Below, one piece after another: positions 19,261 through 32,200 of a stretch of 64,000 nt of DNA. Positions within the stretch are counted from its first letter, which is position 1, and each line of letters starts with the position of its first letter. Below the pieces are notes generated by a model. It searched no databases. It was not told the origin of the DNA and was given only the letters and a program-made list of their open reading frames with translations. The stretch comes from Progne subis subis (taxonomy: Eukaryota > Chordata > Aves > Passeriformes > Hirundinidae), in assembly GCA_022316685.1 (NCBI GenBank), contig JAKJHU010000023.1, positions 5,877,192 to 5,941,191 of the forward strand, in the 5' to 3' direction. Both the position numbers and the translations under genes were made by a program.

Positions 19261-22200
19261 TGTTCTGAATCATCAGTTATAATAGTAGGTATGTTTTTAG
19301 TTAAATATAGTTTTTATGCTAATGTAATGCCTTTTAAGAGGGAAAAGCCTGACACAAATAGAGAGAGCACCTGAAAGTACTTTTATGCAGTACTTGTTAT
19401 TTCATAATAACCCTTCCTGTGCTGCAACAAAGTACATAACATGCAGTGCAGTGCTGCACTCGAAAGCTGGAAAGGTTATATTTCACAGTTTTCAGGAGCC
19501 CAATGGAGATTGAGCTGGGTGGTGTGCAGTAAGCACTTTTTACAGTACTGCATGGTTAAATTTTAATCCATTATAAATAAAAGGTAAAAAAAACATTAAT
19601 GGTAAGGAAAACCTGACTTGAAGCCCACTGACACTTATTGCTGTCTTCCTTTGGGTCCCTCATTGTCATCCCATAGCCACATCACTTTCCTAAGCCTGCA
19701 GGGAAATGTTTCCCTCTGGTCTCCTGCACATTCTGCTGTCTCCTCCTGGTGCCAGACAGTCCTTTCTGCAGCATCTTTCCCAGGCTCTCCCTGCCTCTCA
19801 TTGCCATAGAGACAGTGTGCGCCTGTTAGAGTCACTGCAGAGATGTGCTCATTTGAGCCCAGGGATGGCTGGAGAAGGCAGGACATGGGCAGACCTGGAT
19901 GCTTAGGGTGCCCGTGGAGAGAATTTTGTGTCCAGGTTCTGATCTGTGCAGCTGAAGGGCAACAGGCTCCAGGAATTCTCCACAACTGAAATGAGCTCAT
20001 GGGGTCCAGCCAAAAGGCCTAAGGAACTCATTCCCAATGCCCTGGGTCATCTGAGACATTTCTGTTAAAGATGATGCACAACCTTAGTTCATATTCTCAG
20101 CAGTAACCAAAAGGATGCTTAGAGAAGGAAGGCTGGCCTTAGAATACAAGAAGCAATCAAGGACTCAAGGCAGCTTTGATTCCTGTCCCTGGCCCGGCGA
20201 TTCTGTGTGGTTCTGACCAAATTGTTTCCCTAATTTCATTCTCTTCAGATTAAGGATGTTGTTTTCTCCCTTTGTAGGGTGAGAGCCTAAAGCCATCATC
20301 CAACCTAATCTCCACACACATACACATTCCACATTTGCTCCAGAACACGGCAGTTGCAGCCCCTGAGCAAACTGCACAAGCTTGAGCACCTTTGGTGCCT
20401 TGCCATGGACGTGTAGCCTCCTACATCCTGTGTGGAGGGGCAGGTTCAGGCCAGGGTGCCTCAAGGCGTGGTCCATCACCAGGTATCCTCAGTCCTGCAG
20501 GTCGTAACATTGGCACTTCGGGCCTAAAGTGCAGTTGGAGCAACGGGAGTGCAGGTGCCAAATTCTTGGTGACAGCGTTGTCTGGGAGCAAGCATCAGCT
20601 CAGTTCCAAAGCTGAAGCTGCCCCACTGTAACAGAAGTGAGTTTGGTTACTCCTGTGGTGGGCAGCAGCTGTAGGGCAGGATGATGTTTCTGCTGAACTG
20701 GTGCAGGTCCTCTGCCACGTTCGCACGTGGGAGAAGAAGTACTGGGAAAGAAATGGGGAGCAGGGTGGATCGTGCCCACTTTCCCCAGCTGGCCATGGCA
20801 CTGGGGGTACTGGGGCTAGCACCAGGGACAGACCCAGAACATGTGGTGTGTCTGTGCACAGGCCTCTGGTGCAAAGACCCTTGTCCTGTGCTGGCCGAGT
20901 GTTGTCCCTGATGGTGAGACAAGGTTAACAAACATGCACTGAGGCTAATAAAGCTTGACTCTCAGTGGGGCTAATTAGCTTCTCTACAGCAACGTGGCAA
21001 AATGAGTGGCAGCTCTGCAGCTAAATCACTGGGCACAGCCCCATGCAGAGCTGCTCTGCCTTCCTTGCCTGCTTAGGGAGAATCTCCGATTTGCAGCAGC
21101 GGCAAAGTCATCAGGACAAGTTGCCTTTGAGGAGTTGAGGTACAAACCTGGTATCCATCATTATTGCTGTTTCTGAAATGACAGCTAAAAATAGCATAGG
21201 CCTGAATTTACAGACACATTTTTGTATTGATATTCTAACACTTTCAGGCCTGGTTAGCCCCATTTTCCTGCTCTCTCTTATTTTCTCCATCTCTTCATGA
21301 AACATGTCTTAGTCCACAACAGCCTTTAAAAATGTGTAAGGACACGTTAGCATGCAGGGCTGCAGTAAGCACTGCTGTTACTGGTGGTGAAGAGAAACCA
21401 GCTTGGCAGAAAACTTGATGTTAGGTGCACAAAGAAGCTGAAGAGAACCTGTGCCTACAAGGTGGATGAGCCAAGGGACGTCTAGGGAGGAAATAAGTTG
21501 TCAAAGAAAGGAAGGGATAGGGCCCAGTTCCCCAGTTTTTAATACTCTCAGCTTCTACTGTGAATTAGCAACTAGAATTTGTTATACAGCCCTAATGTAG
21601 AGAAGCTCCAATGTGACCCTTTATTACTTTTGGGTTTGTGTCTACGTGCTTATGTTTGCTTGTTTACTGAAGCCAGGACTTTTCGTCCTCACCCTGAAGG
21701 CAAGGGATGGAGGATGTGGCTCACTTATCTTCAGTGTATGGAATCCATCTGCATATGTGGTGCTTGGGTCAGGGTTTCCTTTGGTTTGGAGCCCCTCAGT
21801 GTTTAGGGCTGCCAAGCAGCACCTGCTCTGAAGTGAAAGTGCCTAATGTCACCAAGGCCTTATAAAACCTTTACAGTGCTTTCATCAAAACTTGGATTAA
21901 GCTCATAATAATGTCCTTTATGTGCTGCAAGTACATTAACACGCTTCTCTGAGACAGAGCCTGCTTCCATTACTCTGCTTCCTGTGGCACACAGGAATTA
22001 TTGCCTCCCAGAGAAGTGTTAAGTGAAATGTCGCCAGGGGATTATCACCTCCCTTTCCTGCGTGGTTTTGCTAAACTGAGCAGGAGAAAAGGAGCTCCCA
22101 CTGCCCTGCTAGGAAGCCTTGGGGTGGAACTCTGGTTTGTAGTTTTTGTTCAATAAGGGGGGGAGAAACATTGTTTTGCTGTATGTTTTTCTGGTATGAC

Positions 22201-25200
22201 GGGCTGTTCCACAGCTCTCTTCCAACATTTCTAGCTGCCTTTATGGAAAACAAGGCATGGCCCAGGAAGATTCACCTAATGTGAGGCTTTCCCTCTCCCC
22301 ATTTCCTCATATGCTTCAAACACCTCTCCAATGGGTAATCTCCAGTGGTAAATTCAGTTGCTTCTATCTTTTGGGTTCATTGTATTTCTCATCTGCCAGC
22401 CTCTGCTGCCAGCACAAGCAAGACCTTTTTTTCTTGGAGTCTTTTCATCATCCTGGTCACTTTCATCTTCCCTAAGGTGAATGTGCTGTATTGTGAATTC
22501 TACCTATTATTCACTGTGATTATTACTTAACTGTGATTTATACAAACCACTGTTACCTTCAGACAAGGTGTGTGCACGCCCTAGCTTGTGTACACAGACC
22601 ATTGACAGCAGGATGAAAATAGCTGATGATGAAATTTTATGATAATTAATAAATTAATTAATCCTGGAATGTATTTCAAATGTGTATGCTGTGGTGGCAG
22701 GTCATCATAAGAGGTTTTCTTATGATTTCTTATTATTTCAAATAATACTTGGAATGAAGATACATGGATCAAGACAGCGATATATTAAAGTCTAATTGTG
22801 GTGCAATGTTGATGCCTTTTAAAAAGGTTAAGCATCGAAAATATGCATTTGAGCCAAGTTGAAGGGCTTGGTTCCTCTTTAGCTTGCATTTTTCCCATGG
22901 GCTCCCAAACACACAAGGCATGTGATGTGCAGGAGTAGAGGTGCAGCCCCTGCCTGGGCAGGGCACAGGGGGAGCAGCCCTGGCCTGGGGCTGGGGAAAG
23001 GACTGTGAGCTCCTGCACCACTCACTCCTGCCACACACAGTTGCTCTTCTTGCCCTGAGAAACGATTGTCAAATCTTTGTGAGAGAAATACGGATCATAG
23101 GCAGGGGAGTAGATGTGAGGGAGCAGAGGAAGGGAGGTGGGGAAAGCAAGGATAACACCATTTCTCACTGTAGCGTGAATGTATCTTGGGGTCCATTTAA
23201 TTGCAGACTTCCTTCTTCCTCCCCCATTTCTTTACCCTCCCACCCCCTCTCCAGACAACTTGAGTGGGAATTGGAGGGAGGCGAGGGAGATGCTTTGGGA
23301 GTGATCTGAACATTAAGGAGCATGTGGAGCGAAACACAACAGCGTGGGAAGGAGCACCAGGTGAAAGGAGACAACAGTCGTGTGTCTTAGGGTGGGTCTG
23401 CGGCTGAGGGTGGCTTTCAAGTACAGCACATAGAATCCTCCATCTAGACCTTTCTAGAATTGTGTCCAGGCATACTTTATAGTGGAAAAAACGAAGGACA
23501 CTTAGGCTGGAGGTGTGGACAAGGCAGCGGTGATGGGGGCTGCAGAAAAAGTCCATGTCACGGAGGGGCAAGGAGGGTGTGTGAGACCCGCGTTGCCGAA
23601 GGTACAGCTCAGGATTCTGGCACCCGTGGGGTGGAGGAAATTGCCTGCTTGTTGAGTTACGGAACTGACACACCTAGAAAACTTTGGCTTCTTGTAAAGC
23701 CTCCTGTGAGAGACTTTATATTCTGTGACTCAGCTCCCATAACTGCTAAAGAGAAGAGCAGTGTATTTGTCAATGTCAGGGGAGTTAGCGCATCAGTGCT
23801 GGAAAATTGCTGTGAGGTCTTTGGATGGACAGTACCACGAAAAGCACTTTAGTCAAAGAATCACTGTAAAAAACACTTAGCCTGGTATCTTACCATTTAT
23901 GTTTTAAAACAGATTTTTTAATATCATATTCAGAAGAATGAGCCAGTGTTGCTGTTAATTTAAAAGTGACGTGCGGTGTCTTTTCTAGTTTTGTGATTTA
24001 AAAAATTGCCTGCTTTGTTTTGCTTGTTGGTTCCTTTTTTAAAGAAAAGGAATATTTTGTCTGTCTTTTTTGATTTAATTTTTGAGAGACATACGGTAAG
24101 ATCTTGATGAAAATTTTAAATTTTTTTTTCTAACACGGGCTTCAAAACATAAGAATTTTGTGTCAAAATAAAATATTTACATCTGAACTGGAGTAGAGTT
24201 AATTTTTTTTGTGGTAAGTGAAGACAAAAAGTATCATCAGATCTCCTCACCAGTGTTTTATAATGTAGGTTATGCATTAACCACTAAAATATCTTTCCAA
24301 TATAACATTTCTAGTTCATTTCTACGTAGGATGAATCCAAAATACAGTGGGACTAGTGACTGTCTCTTAATGTTGCAAATGCTTTAATGTAAGTTGCTAG
24401 TCCCTACTGAGAATGAGTGTGTTCTGAAGTTGGCTGGGAGCATCTGGTAACAAGAAGGGATAATGTTATGAGAAGCACTTTGCTAAATTAGTTACTTTTT
24501 AATTTATGAGAGGTGTTTTAGTGTTACCTTACACTTTCTACAATTCGTTCAAAATAAGTTGCATTTAATATTGTCTACCATGATACAAGTCTCACCTGAG
24601 GTCTATGCAACAAGATGTGAGAGTTCAGATTCCTATATATGTGATATAAACCTATATTTAAGAGAAATCCATTAAATTTAAGACACACATTTTAGCCACC
24701 GGATATACAACACACCAACCCCCAAAAAATCTGAGTTCTAATTCTACTGACATGTCATTGCTGAAAAACCAGAAGGAAAAGGTGGTATGACACCTAGTGT
24801 ACACCAGTAATGATTTAATTTGCTGCAGAGTCATCCATCAGCAAAATGATAACTGGGCAACCCTTTTGTCAACAGAGCACTACAAAATTTATCATTTATG
24901 TTGGTATGTAAACAAGAGAGTTAATGAACCAGAGACAAGCTGGTCATGATGGGCAAGAATTTAGGGATTCTGCATTGTCTTCTCCCTTGTTCATCCTTTC
25001 ATACTTGTGCTGCTTTGATTTGGCACCAATTTTTCTCCTGTTTTACACTTGTCTTGCACCGCACTAAATAATTACACAAAGATGAAGGCAGCTACAAATC
25101 AGGCTTGATATATTTCATAGAGTAAATTGAAGGAACCATAGTTAGGACTCTTTAGGTGCTTGCCCTGGTTTTACAAATCACTCTTTATTTGACCTTTGAC

Positions 25201-25976
25201 AATTAAATTTTCTATGTACTATCTCCTGGCATGTAATTAGGTATAATTTATATATCACTCAATATGCTCTCATAAAATATTTTGAGATCTCTGCTGAAAG
25301 AGATGATGTATGTACAAAATAATAATTAGAAGGATAATTCACCTATTAAACTTGGTTTGTTCTCTCTTTGATATACTGGTCTTTATTAACAGAATTTTAT
25401 CCAAAATTTTTAGCAAGTTGAGATGGAGAAAACCAGGAGAGGGTTATCAAGATAATAGGTATTTAAAAAGATAAAAAAATTTCAAGAAGTGGTTAATGGG
25501 TCTCTTTAGGCCTGATATGACACTGAACCTTTCAAAACAGCTTAAATAAAATAATATTTGCATTAATATTTATTATTCAGAGAGGTATTCTCAATGTTTC
25601 TAACTTGCAAACCAACCATGAAGAAACAGAGTTTAAAAATGATCTGTAAATACAGCTAGTCATGAAAGGACAATTTCCAAGCTTTCTTCATACCTTTTAA
25701 ATGAAAGTTTCTGTCATCTCAGAAGAAGTAGAATTTGCAAGGTACTTTTCTGAGCTCGTGCATTTCTGTGATTGTAAGGTTTAAGATTGCAAGTCCTCAC
25801 TTGAAGTGGGCAAAATACCTTTTTTTTTTTTTTTTTTTTCCCCTAGAAATTCTTTCTTGGACATACAACATCACCTTTATAGAATTGAATTTTTTTAAAA
25901 AAATCAAATTTTGTAATGAAGATGATTATTTTTAGTTAGAATGTGGGTGTTTTTTGGTTTTTTTTTTTTTTGTTTT

Positions 25977-25978
<2 letters not shown>
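19261..25978. other. Intergenic, no gene seen
   Basis: The left two-thirds is mixed composition with some GC-richer islands (about 20.3-20.9 and 22.9-23.4 kb). The right third (24-26 kb) is strongly AT-rich with short T runs. No coding homology, repeat family or RNA gene was recognised with confidence. Confidence 0.65.

Positions 25979-26021
<43 letters not shown>
25950..26021. repeat. Long T tract, T43 core
   Basis: TTTTTTGG and a T12-G-TTTT-GG segment lead into 43 consecutive T (25979-26021). It may be the reversed poly(A) tail of an old retroposed sequence on the minus strand or a slipped microsatellite. No retrocopy body was recognised to its right. Confidence 0.9.
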
Positions 26022-26022
<1 letters not shown>

Positions 26023-28572
26023 GTCTAGACTACTCTGTAACAACTAACAAACTACAAATTCTGTCCAAAATAATAAACTATAAACTCTGAAGTTTCATTC
26101 ACTGAAAACTGTCCATTACTCTCCTCATACCAGTGCCAACTGGGAGGGTTTTGCTTGGCTGCCCCAAGAAAGTGAGAGCAGCAGGAAAACTAACCCCAAA
26201 CTCACAGGTGCCAAGGGAGATCACAGTAGAATCTAGAGACTTGATGAATGTATGAAGCAAGGTGAGGGTGTTAATGCCAATTTTGTTGTTGTTGTTCATT
26301 GGAAAAGCATTATGAGAGTCCGCTGGACAAGCTACACTGCTAACAGAAAATGGAGAAAAAATGGGTATGGTAGTGATAGAAGTTGAAAGAATTAGTTTTT
26401 ATAATGAAGAAAGTATGGAGAAGTATGTATTGTACATGAAATGGCTCAAGACATGATGTTAAGATTGCATATTTGTTAATTTAAAAATCAATCCTGCATA
26501 CTAAATTGCTGTGGTACCATAATTTCTGTCCTGATTAATGGGGCATTTCTCCTTCTTCATAAGTGACAGCACTGAAAAATATCCCAGCCAACAAACCCTT
26601 TGCTTATTACAAAATCCTGTACTGGGATCTGGGGAACCTGCTGCCCCACCCATGCAGAAGAGCTGGGAGCCCTGGGCAATGCCAGCTCAGGCTGCTGACC
26701 CAGCTTTTCTTCAGTGAGCACTGCAGCCCTTTCTCCTCCTTCTCCCAGCCCAAGCTGCAACATAATAAGGTTATTTTCTCCTGCTGGCTGCAAAGGAAGA
26801 AAGCAATTGAGAGGGTGTGATACCTATGCTGAAATACTTGTGAGTGGCTGATGTATTATGGGATAGGAAGGTCATTACAGTGCATAGATTTAAGAAGATA
26901 ATTAAACTGATGCAAAAGTCATTTTTGCACTTTTCTCCTTCTCAAGCCAAAGACACATCTTTATGTGTAGCTCTATCCTGGAAACATCATGGTTTGTCTT
27001 TAACAGGAACTTAATTTTGTCTGATTTCCAGCAGAAGTTCTCAAGCCCAGCACATGAATGTCTGATTCTCTGCCACCTCGCACTATGGGTAGTCACTAAA
27101 TTTTGCAGAAAACACCCCTTTGGTCTACCTGACTCTGCAATTCACCTTGGTGGCAGCATTTTTGTCTGGAGTATGGGCACTACCTTGTTTTTTATTCTGC
27201 AAGGCAACGGAGGTTCAGACCACAGGACAGGAGGCACAGCTATTCGCTGCTCTGTCCTCAGCATGGCATATCTTTATGTTTCTCATCTTTTTCCTCTAAG
27301 CTGGGTGAGAAGATGTTCAGCTCTATAGGAACTTCTATTCAACCATCACTAATTCTGGTTTAAGGGGTACAAGTCATAGTTTGCCATGTTTTCTTTGGGG
27401 ATAGAAGCTTTTGAGGGACAGGCAGTAATAAATATTGTCCTTACAAACTAGAAGCTTCTGAGCGTTGGTGCTGCCAGGCTGCCACATCCTTAGAGGTATC
27501 TTCACACCCCAGTGGCTGATGATGCTGCTTTGAGTGATTAGCCTACCGTGGATGGCTGGACACAGGCAAATTCTTTTATTATATAGCTGTTCAATATAGG
27601 AGATAGGGGAGGCTTGAATTTCCATGGAATAAACGCACTTTTAACCCCTCAGCTGACTCAGGATGAGGTAAATCTGTGGGTAGAACAGGGGTGTCTGTGA
27701 GGACAACATCAGGCCTGGAGAGGCTTTTGTGCTCTGTGCCAGGACCCCTCACACAGGGGAACTCCAGCACAGGGGGAGCTGCTCTGCTGCTGGCTCACAA
27801 TTCCCTTTCTATACATGACTCTGCTCATCATTATGCCAGGCATTTTTATCAGCCAAGAAGTTGTAGGAAGTAAAACCCTTTGAAAAACCAAAGAAAAAAA
27901 TACTCATCAATAGTTTTTACATTGGTTGTGGAATAAATTATTTGTGAACATCACTGTGCTGCTCTGTTGGGAAGAGTTATAAGCCCCTGGCTTTGCTTAC
28001 TAAGTCCTGGCCAAGCCTTCCTTGGTCGTTTCCATTCTCTCTGGCATTTTCTTTTTCCCATTGCTTTATTCATAAGCAGATGATTTTTATCACTCTCTGC
28101 TCAGCAATAATGTGGTTCCTATCCTTCCTGCAAGAAGAAATCTCTTATTCTTTTTATTACATATAATCATTCTTCCCTTAATTTATATCATGTCATGTAT
28201 TATTCAGTGACATCTCTTGGCTCTGATTACAGGTTCTATATAATCTTACACACTTCAAAAATGATTGTTTAAATTACAATAAAATAATATCCAGCTCATT
28301 TATCTGCCGAATTTGTCTTTCATTTGCAGTTATCGGGGCCAATGTTTTATACAAAAGAACTTTCTTGAGGAGCCTTGCAGAGAGGTGGAGCTGATGTGCT
28401 GGGATTCCTTGAGATAGAGATGGAAACAGCTCTGGGAAGTGCTGCCTGCCTCGGGGGAGAGTTGTTGAGGTTTAGAGAGACAGAGCACAGAATCTTCAAT
28501 TCACTGGACTCCTGAACCAGGATGCGTTGAAGACAGCGGGAGCAATATCAAATGATGGCAAATTGTGATCTC
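26022..28572. other. Intergenic, no gene seen
   Basis: Mixed sequence has a (GTT)n-type patch near 26284-26297 (TTGTTGTTGTTGTT). No recognisable exon, RNA or repeat family was found before the LTR target site at 28573. Confidence 0.65.
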
Positions 28573-28578
28573 AGTAGG

Positions 28579-29274
28579 TGTATCTGGTTTTGTCCCCGCT
28601 CCGGGCGGGAGATGACCTCTGGCTAGCTCGGTCAACACAGATACAGATGTTTCCAGTTCGTTTCGGCTTCGGCTTAGCAGTTGGACCCCGTATGTCGAGA
28701 CAGTCAACAGCAGCAGAAGAGAAAAGGCTGGCTTTCAGCTTAGCAGGTTAAAAGATGTTTATTAGCTCCAGAGTTGAGAAGCAGAGAGCTCCGAGCTCAG
28801 AGGCGAGAGCTCAGAGGCTGGGAGCTGAGCAGCTGAGCGAGGAGCTGCTCGGAGAGCTGCTGGGAGAGAGAAAGCTTTGAATCTCCCTCTCCCTTATAAG
28901 CGGGGGAGGGGTTCCAGGGAGGATACAACAAGACAGCAAACCAGGGGATCCAGGGGGTAACAAGGTGTGCCCACCCCCAAGCCTCGGACCAACCACCTCC
29001 AGAGGAAAAGAATTCCCCCAGGCTACCTGTCCACCCGAAGCCCTCTCCCTGAGGTTTCGCAATCTGGGAGGGACCCCTGGAGTGATAGACAGGCTGCCCC
29101 AGAGTGAGGGGGGGCAGAGGGGATGTTACATGCCATGTGAGGGGTGGGATAATTGACACAAAACACCTTATTATACAGACGACACAAAAGGGATACAAAA
29201 TTGGGGATACAGTGAAATGAACCATAACATAAACTTCTTACAAAAACCTAATAAAACAGTTCTGCACCACCACA
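28579..29274 (-). mobile_element. Solo LTR of an endogenous retrovirus, ERVK-like 6-bp TSD
   Basis: The element is bounded by the same 6-bp sequence AGTAGG at 28573-28578 and 29275-29280 and has TG...CA ends. On the minus strand it begins TGTGGTGGTGCAGAACTG and ends ACAAAACCAGATACA. In that orientation a TATA-type CTTATAAG (28893-28900) precedes an AATAAA signal (28763-28758) by about 135 bp, leaving about 180 bp of U5. That is the normal U3-R-U5 order. No gag, pol or env sequence flanks it, so it is a solo LTR left by recombination. A 6-bp duplication suggests the beta-retrovirus-like (ERVK) class. The orientation matches that of PTCHD1, about 25 kb away. Confidence 0.85.
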
Positions 29275-29280
29275 AGTAGG

Positions 29281-32200
29281 TTTTTAAATTCTTCCAAAGG
29301 TGGAAAACCGAATGAAGCATTTTTTTACTTACTGCCTACAGACAGACCCAGAGCTCAGGATCCTAAGGGATATAGAAACTGCCTCAATTCCTCTGCTTTC
29401 CTCTGGTGGCCTGAGCCAGCAAGGACCGAGTGAGGTTTGGTTTGCTTTGGTCTGAGATGGAAAGAAGATTGTGCAGGAGGTGAGACCAAGGGAAGGGACT
29501 TGCTCCTAGCAAGTAGAGAAAAGAGGAGAGGCTTGAAAAGCTTCTCTTCCTTGACCCTGATGAAATTAATTTTCACACTTTTTCTCAAGATCAATGAAAT
29601 CATCTGTGTTGTGGTATTTTCCCATCATTCCAGATAGAAATTGCTTCTATTAATAGTTAAGTATTGTGGTAGTGTTATGAAAGCCCTGTTGGAAATTGGG
29701 CTGCTATGGTTTCAGCGGTGGACATCCACAGAGGCCAAAACATCTGCTCCTTTTAGCTCCTAGTTTCAGATAAAATTTCTGGTCCTTCTATTAAATAGAA
29801 ATATGCTGAAGTAGTTCAGCATAGGTATGTTGGTCATCTCCTGGATCTCAGCTACCTTCTTTCTGTTGGAGAAATTCCTGCTCTTTGAACAAACAATAAG
29901 CTGCTGTGCAGTCATGCCTGGGCTAAACCCTGAAATAAAGCTACAAGAAGTGCTCAGGCCTTTCTCTTTCTTTGTGAAGACCCATTGGCTCAAGGGAAGG
30001 GACCTGTGAGGGGTTTTTCAGGATGCTGTTAGGACTGTGTACAGTTTATTGGAGTTACTGATCTAAGCTGGCTGCCCCGTCAGCTCCCTGGCCTCATGGA
30101 ATGGCCTTACAAACTCACATCATTTCCTAGAAAGATCTAGTTTTTCTTTCTCCTTCAGTATTCCTCCACTTCAGAAGAGGCTGCTGGATGCTCCCATAGC
30201 TGGGAGCAGCCCCTCTGGCCCCCTCTATGTTTTTCAGGAGTTATTTCCCAGGGAAATCACTCGTTCATGCCTCAGCCCTCCTCCCAACCAGCTCCAAGTT
30301 CAGATGTCTTGAAGTGAATGCAAATCCTGCCCAGGAATTTGCGTTGTCTAGCTTCATCTTCTCAAGCTAGTGCTACATCTAAGTCCTGACCCACTGGACA
30401 GGCCAAACTGATATCCCTATTTTGTAATTTGGGCCTCTTGTAAAAGCATAATGGCGCATACCAAGGAGCGGACATGTCTCTTCCAGGGTTACTTCAATCT
30501 GCTACAAAGATACTGCTGCTGTGTGATTTCTGGCCACAGGTCCAGATTTCAACTCCAACTTTCTCTCTTTTGAGGGAGAGGGAAGGTGCTGGATGCCTGT
30601 GCCTAGGCTGAGTCCCTTATATTATCCTTTCTGCTCTCACTTGGATTAGATGTGAATTCAGCTGCAGTGGGCGACCCCTCCCCAGCCTGCATTCGCCGGA
30701 TGGAACAGAGACCACTTCTAACACTAAATCAATTTCTATAAGCCAAACTGCCTGCTGGAAGCTTCTATTTGCTCTCCCAGTGCCAGGGAAAATAACAAGT
30801 TTCTTACCCTCCTCACAGAGACTGTTCCTACAGACTCTTTTATCAAATAAAAGCAAGGGATGGTTTTGTTGTTGCTTTTTGTTGAAGATTCCTGACTGAA
30901 AACCTGCAGTACCCACTCTCCTCTCTGGTTGGGATCCAGCACTGCAGAAACTCATTTTCACTATACTTCAGCTGAAAACTTTAGAGACTGCAGACAGGAG
31001 TTGGAGCAGTCTCTGGATGCTGATTCTTGTCAGGTTTATGGATGTATTCCTAAGCAAGTCGTTTCTGCTCTCTGCAGGATGTTGCTTCTGTCTCTAAGGG
31101 CTAGGTTATGTAAAAATAACGGCAGAAGCCTGCCTTAACCTGGAAAAAAAATGGAATAACAATTGTTCAATGAAATGCTGCCTTTTCAATCAACCCTCCT
31201 TCCTAATTAGTGCTGCATGGTGGAGGTAATCTTTCAATAATAATGGAAGGAAAAAAAAAAAGAAAGAACAATTTGGTTGATGATTGATGGGAGAAAATCT
31301 GAATACATTATTTAAAGTCCCAATCAGTTGTGTCTAGAGGGGATTTAATAAAAAACATTTTTGATGGAAATCATAAGACAGGTTTTTCAATATGAATATA
31401 AACTTTAATGTAATCTGGGGTGACCTGGGGAGAGAGGCTGCTCTCACCAGCTTTACTTCATGCGCTGTCAAAAGTTACTGTGGGCCTCAGCAGGCCCTAT
31501 TGGAAAAAATGTGTTTTACTGGGGGTATCCAAGTGTGCAGAGGAGCAGAGTGGGCCAAGTCAGCCATGAGATGTGGTTTTACAACACTAGGAATGAACAC
31601 AAAGCTGAGTTGATACATCTTAGTACAAAGGCTGATGGTAACTTACAATTCCTCTTTGCTTGGGCACTCTTTTCATTCATCCCAGTAGCTCATTATGTCC
31701 AATCCTCATTTTCAGGGCTGATATAAACTAATCTGAAATTGTAGACCCAAAATATTACACTAGCTTGCTGTAGGAAGTATTTCCTAGATTAAAATTCTCT
31801 TATTTTACTGCAGCAATAAATATTAACTCTAGCAAATAGCATGGGGGAATATGGTTTTTTGCTACTGACCTGCATTTGAGGAAAGAGAGCTAATAAAACT
31901 CATGCACTTGTATGCCACAGTGGATATCAGCGTCAGTATGGAAATAGACATTAAGCCAGAAAAATAAGTTTCTTTCATCTAGGAGTAAAAAAAAAGCAAG
32001 AAAATTCAGAATAGCCTTTTCTAGGATGGTTAGATTGCTTCACTGCTATAATGTCTTAGGAAGCATAAGATTATTAAGAATACCCTAAAAAAGTATGAGC
32101 TTGTGCTCTCTAGTAGCTCGTCTTATCTTAATCTCACTTATTAGGAGGCATTATAGGTTCCCTGAAAAAACCCCAAACAAGCCTCTGAAGTCTCTCACCT

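Noticed and set aside
18602..19282. Lys-Glu-Arg-Lys-Gly and Phe-Leu-Ser-Phe-Pro repeat proteins
   Set aside because: They are pure translations of the CCTTT pentanucleotide array.
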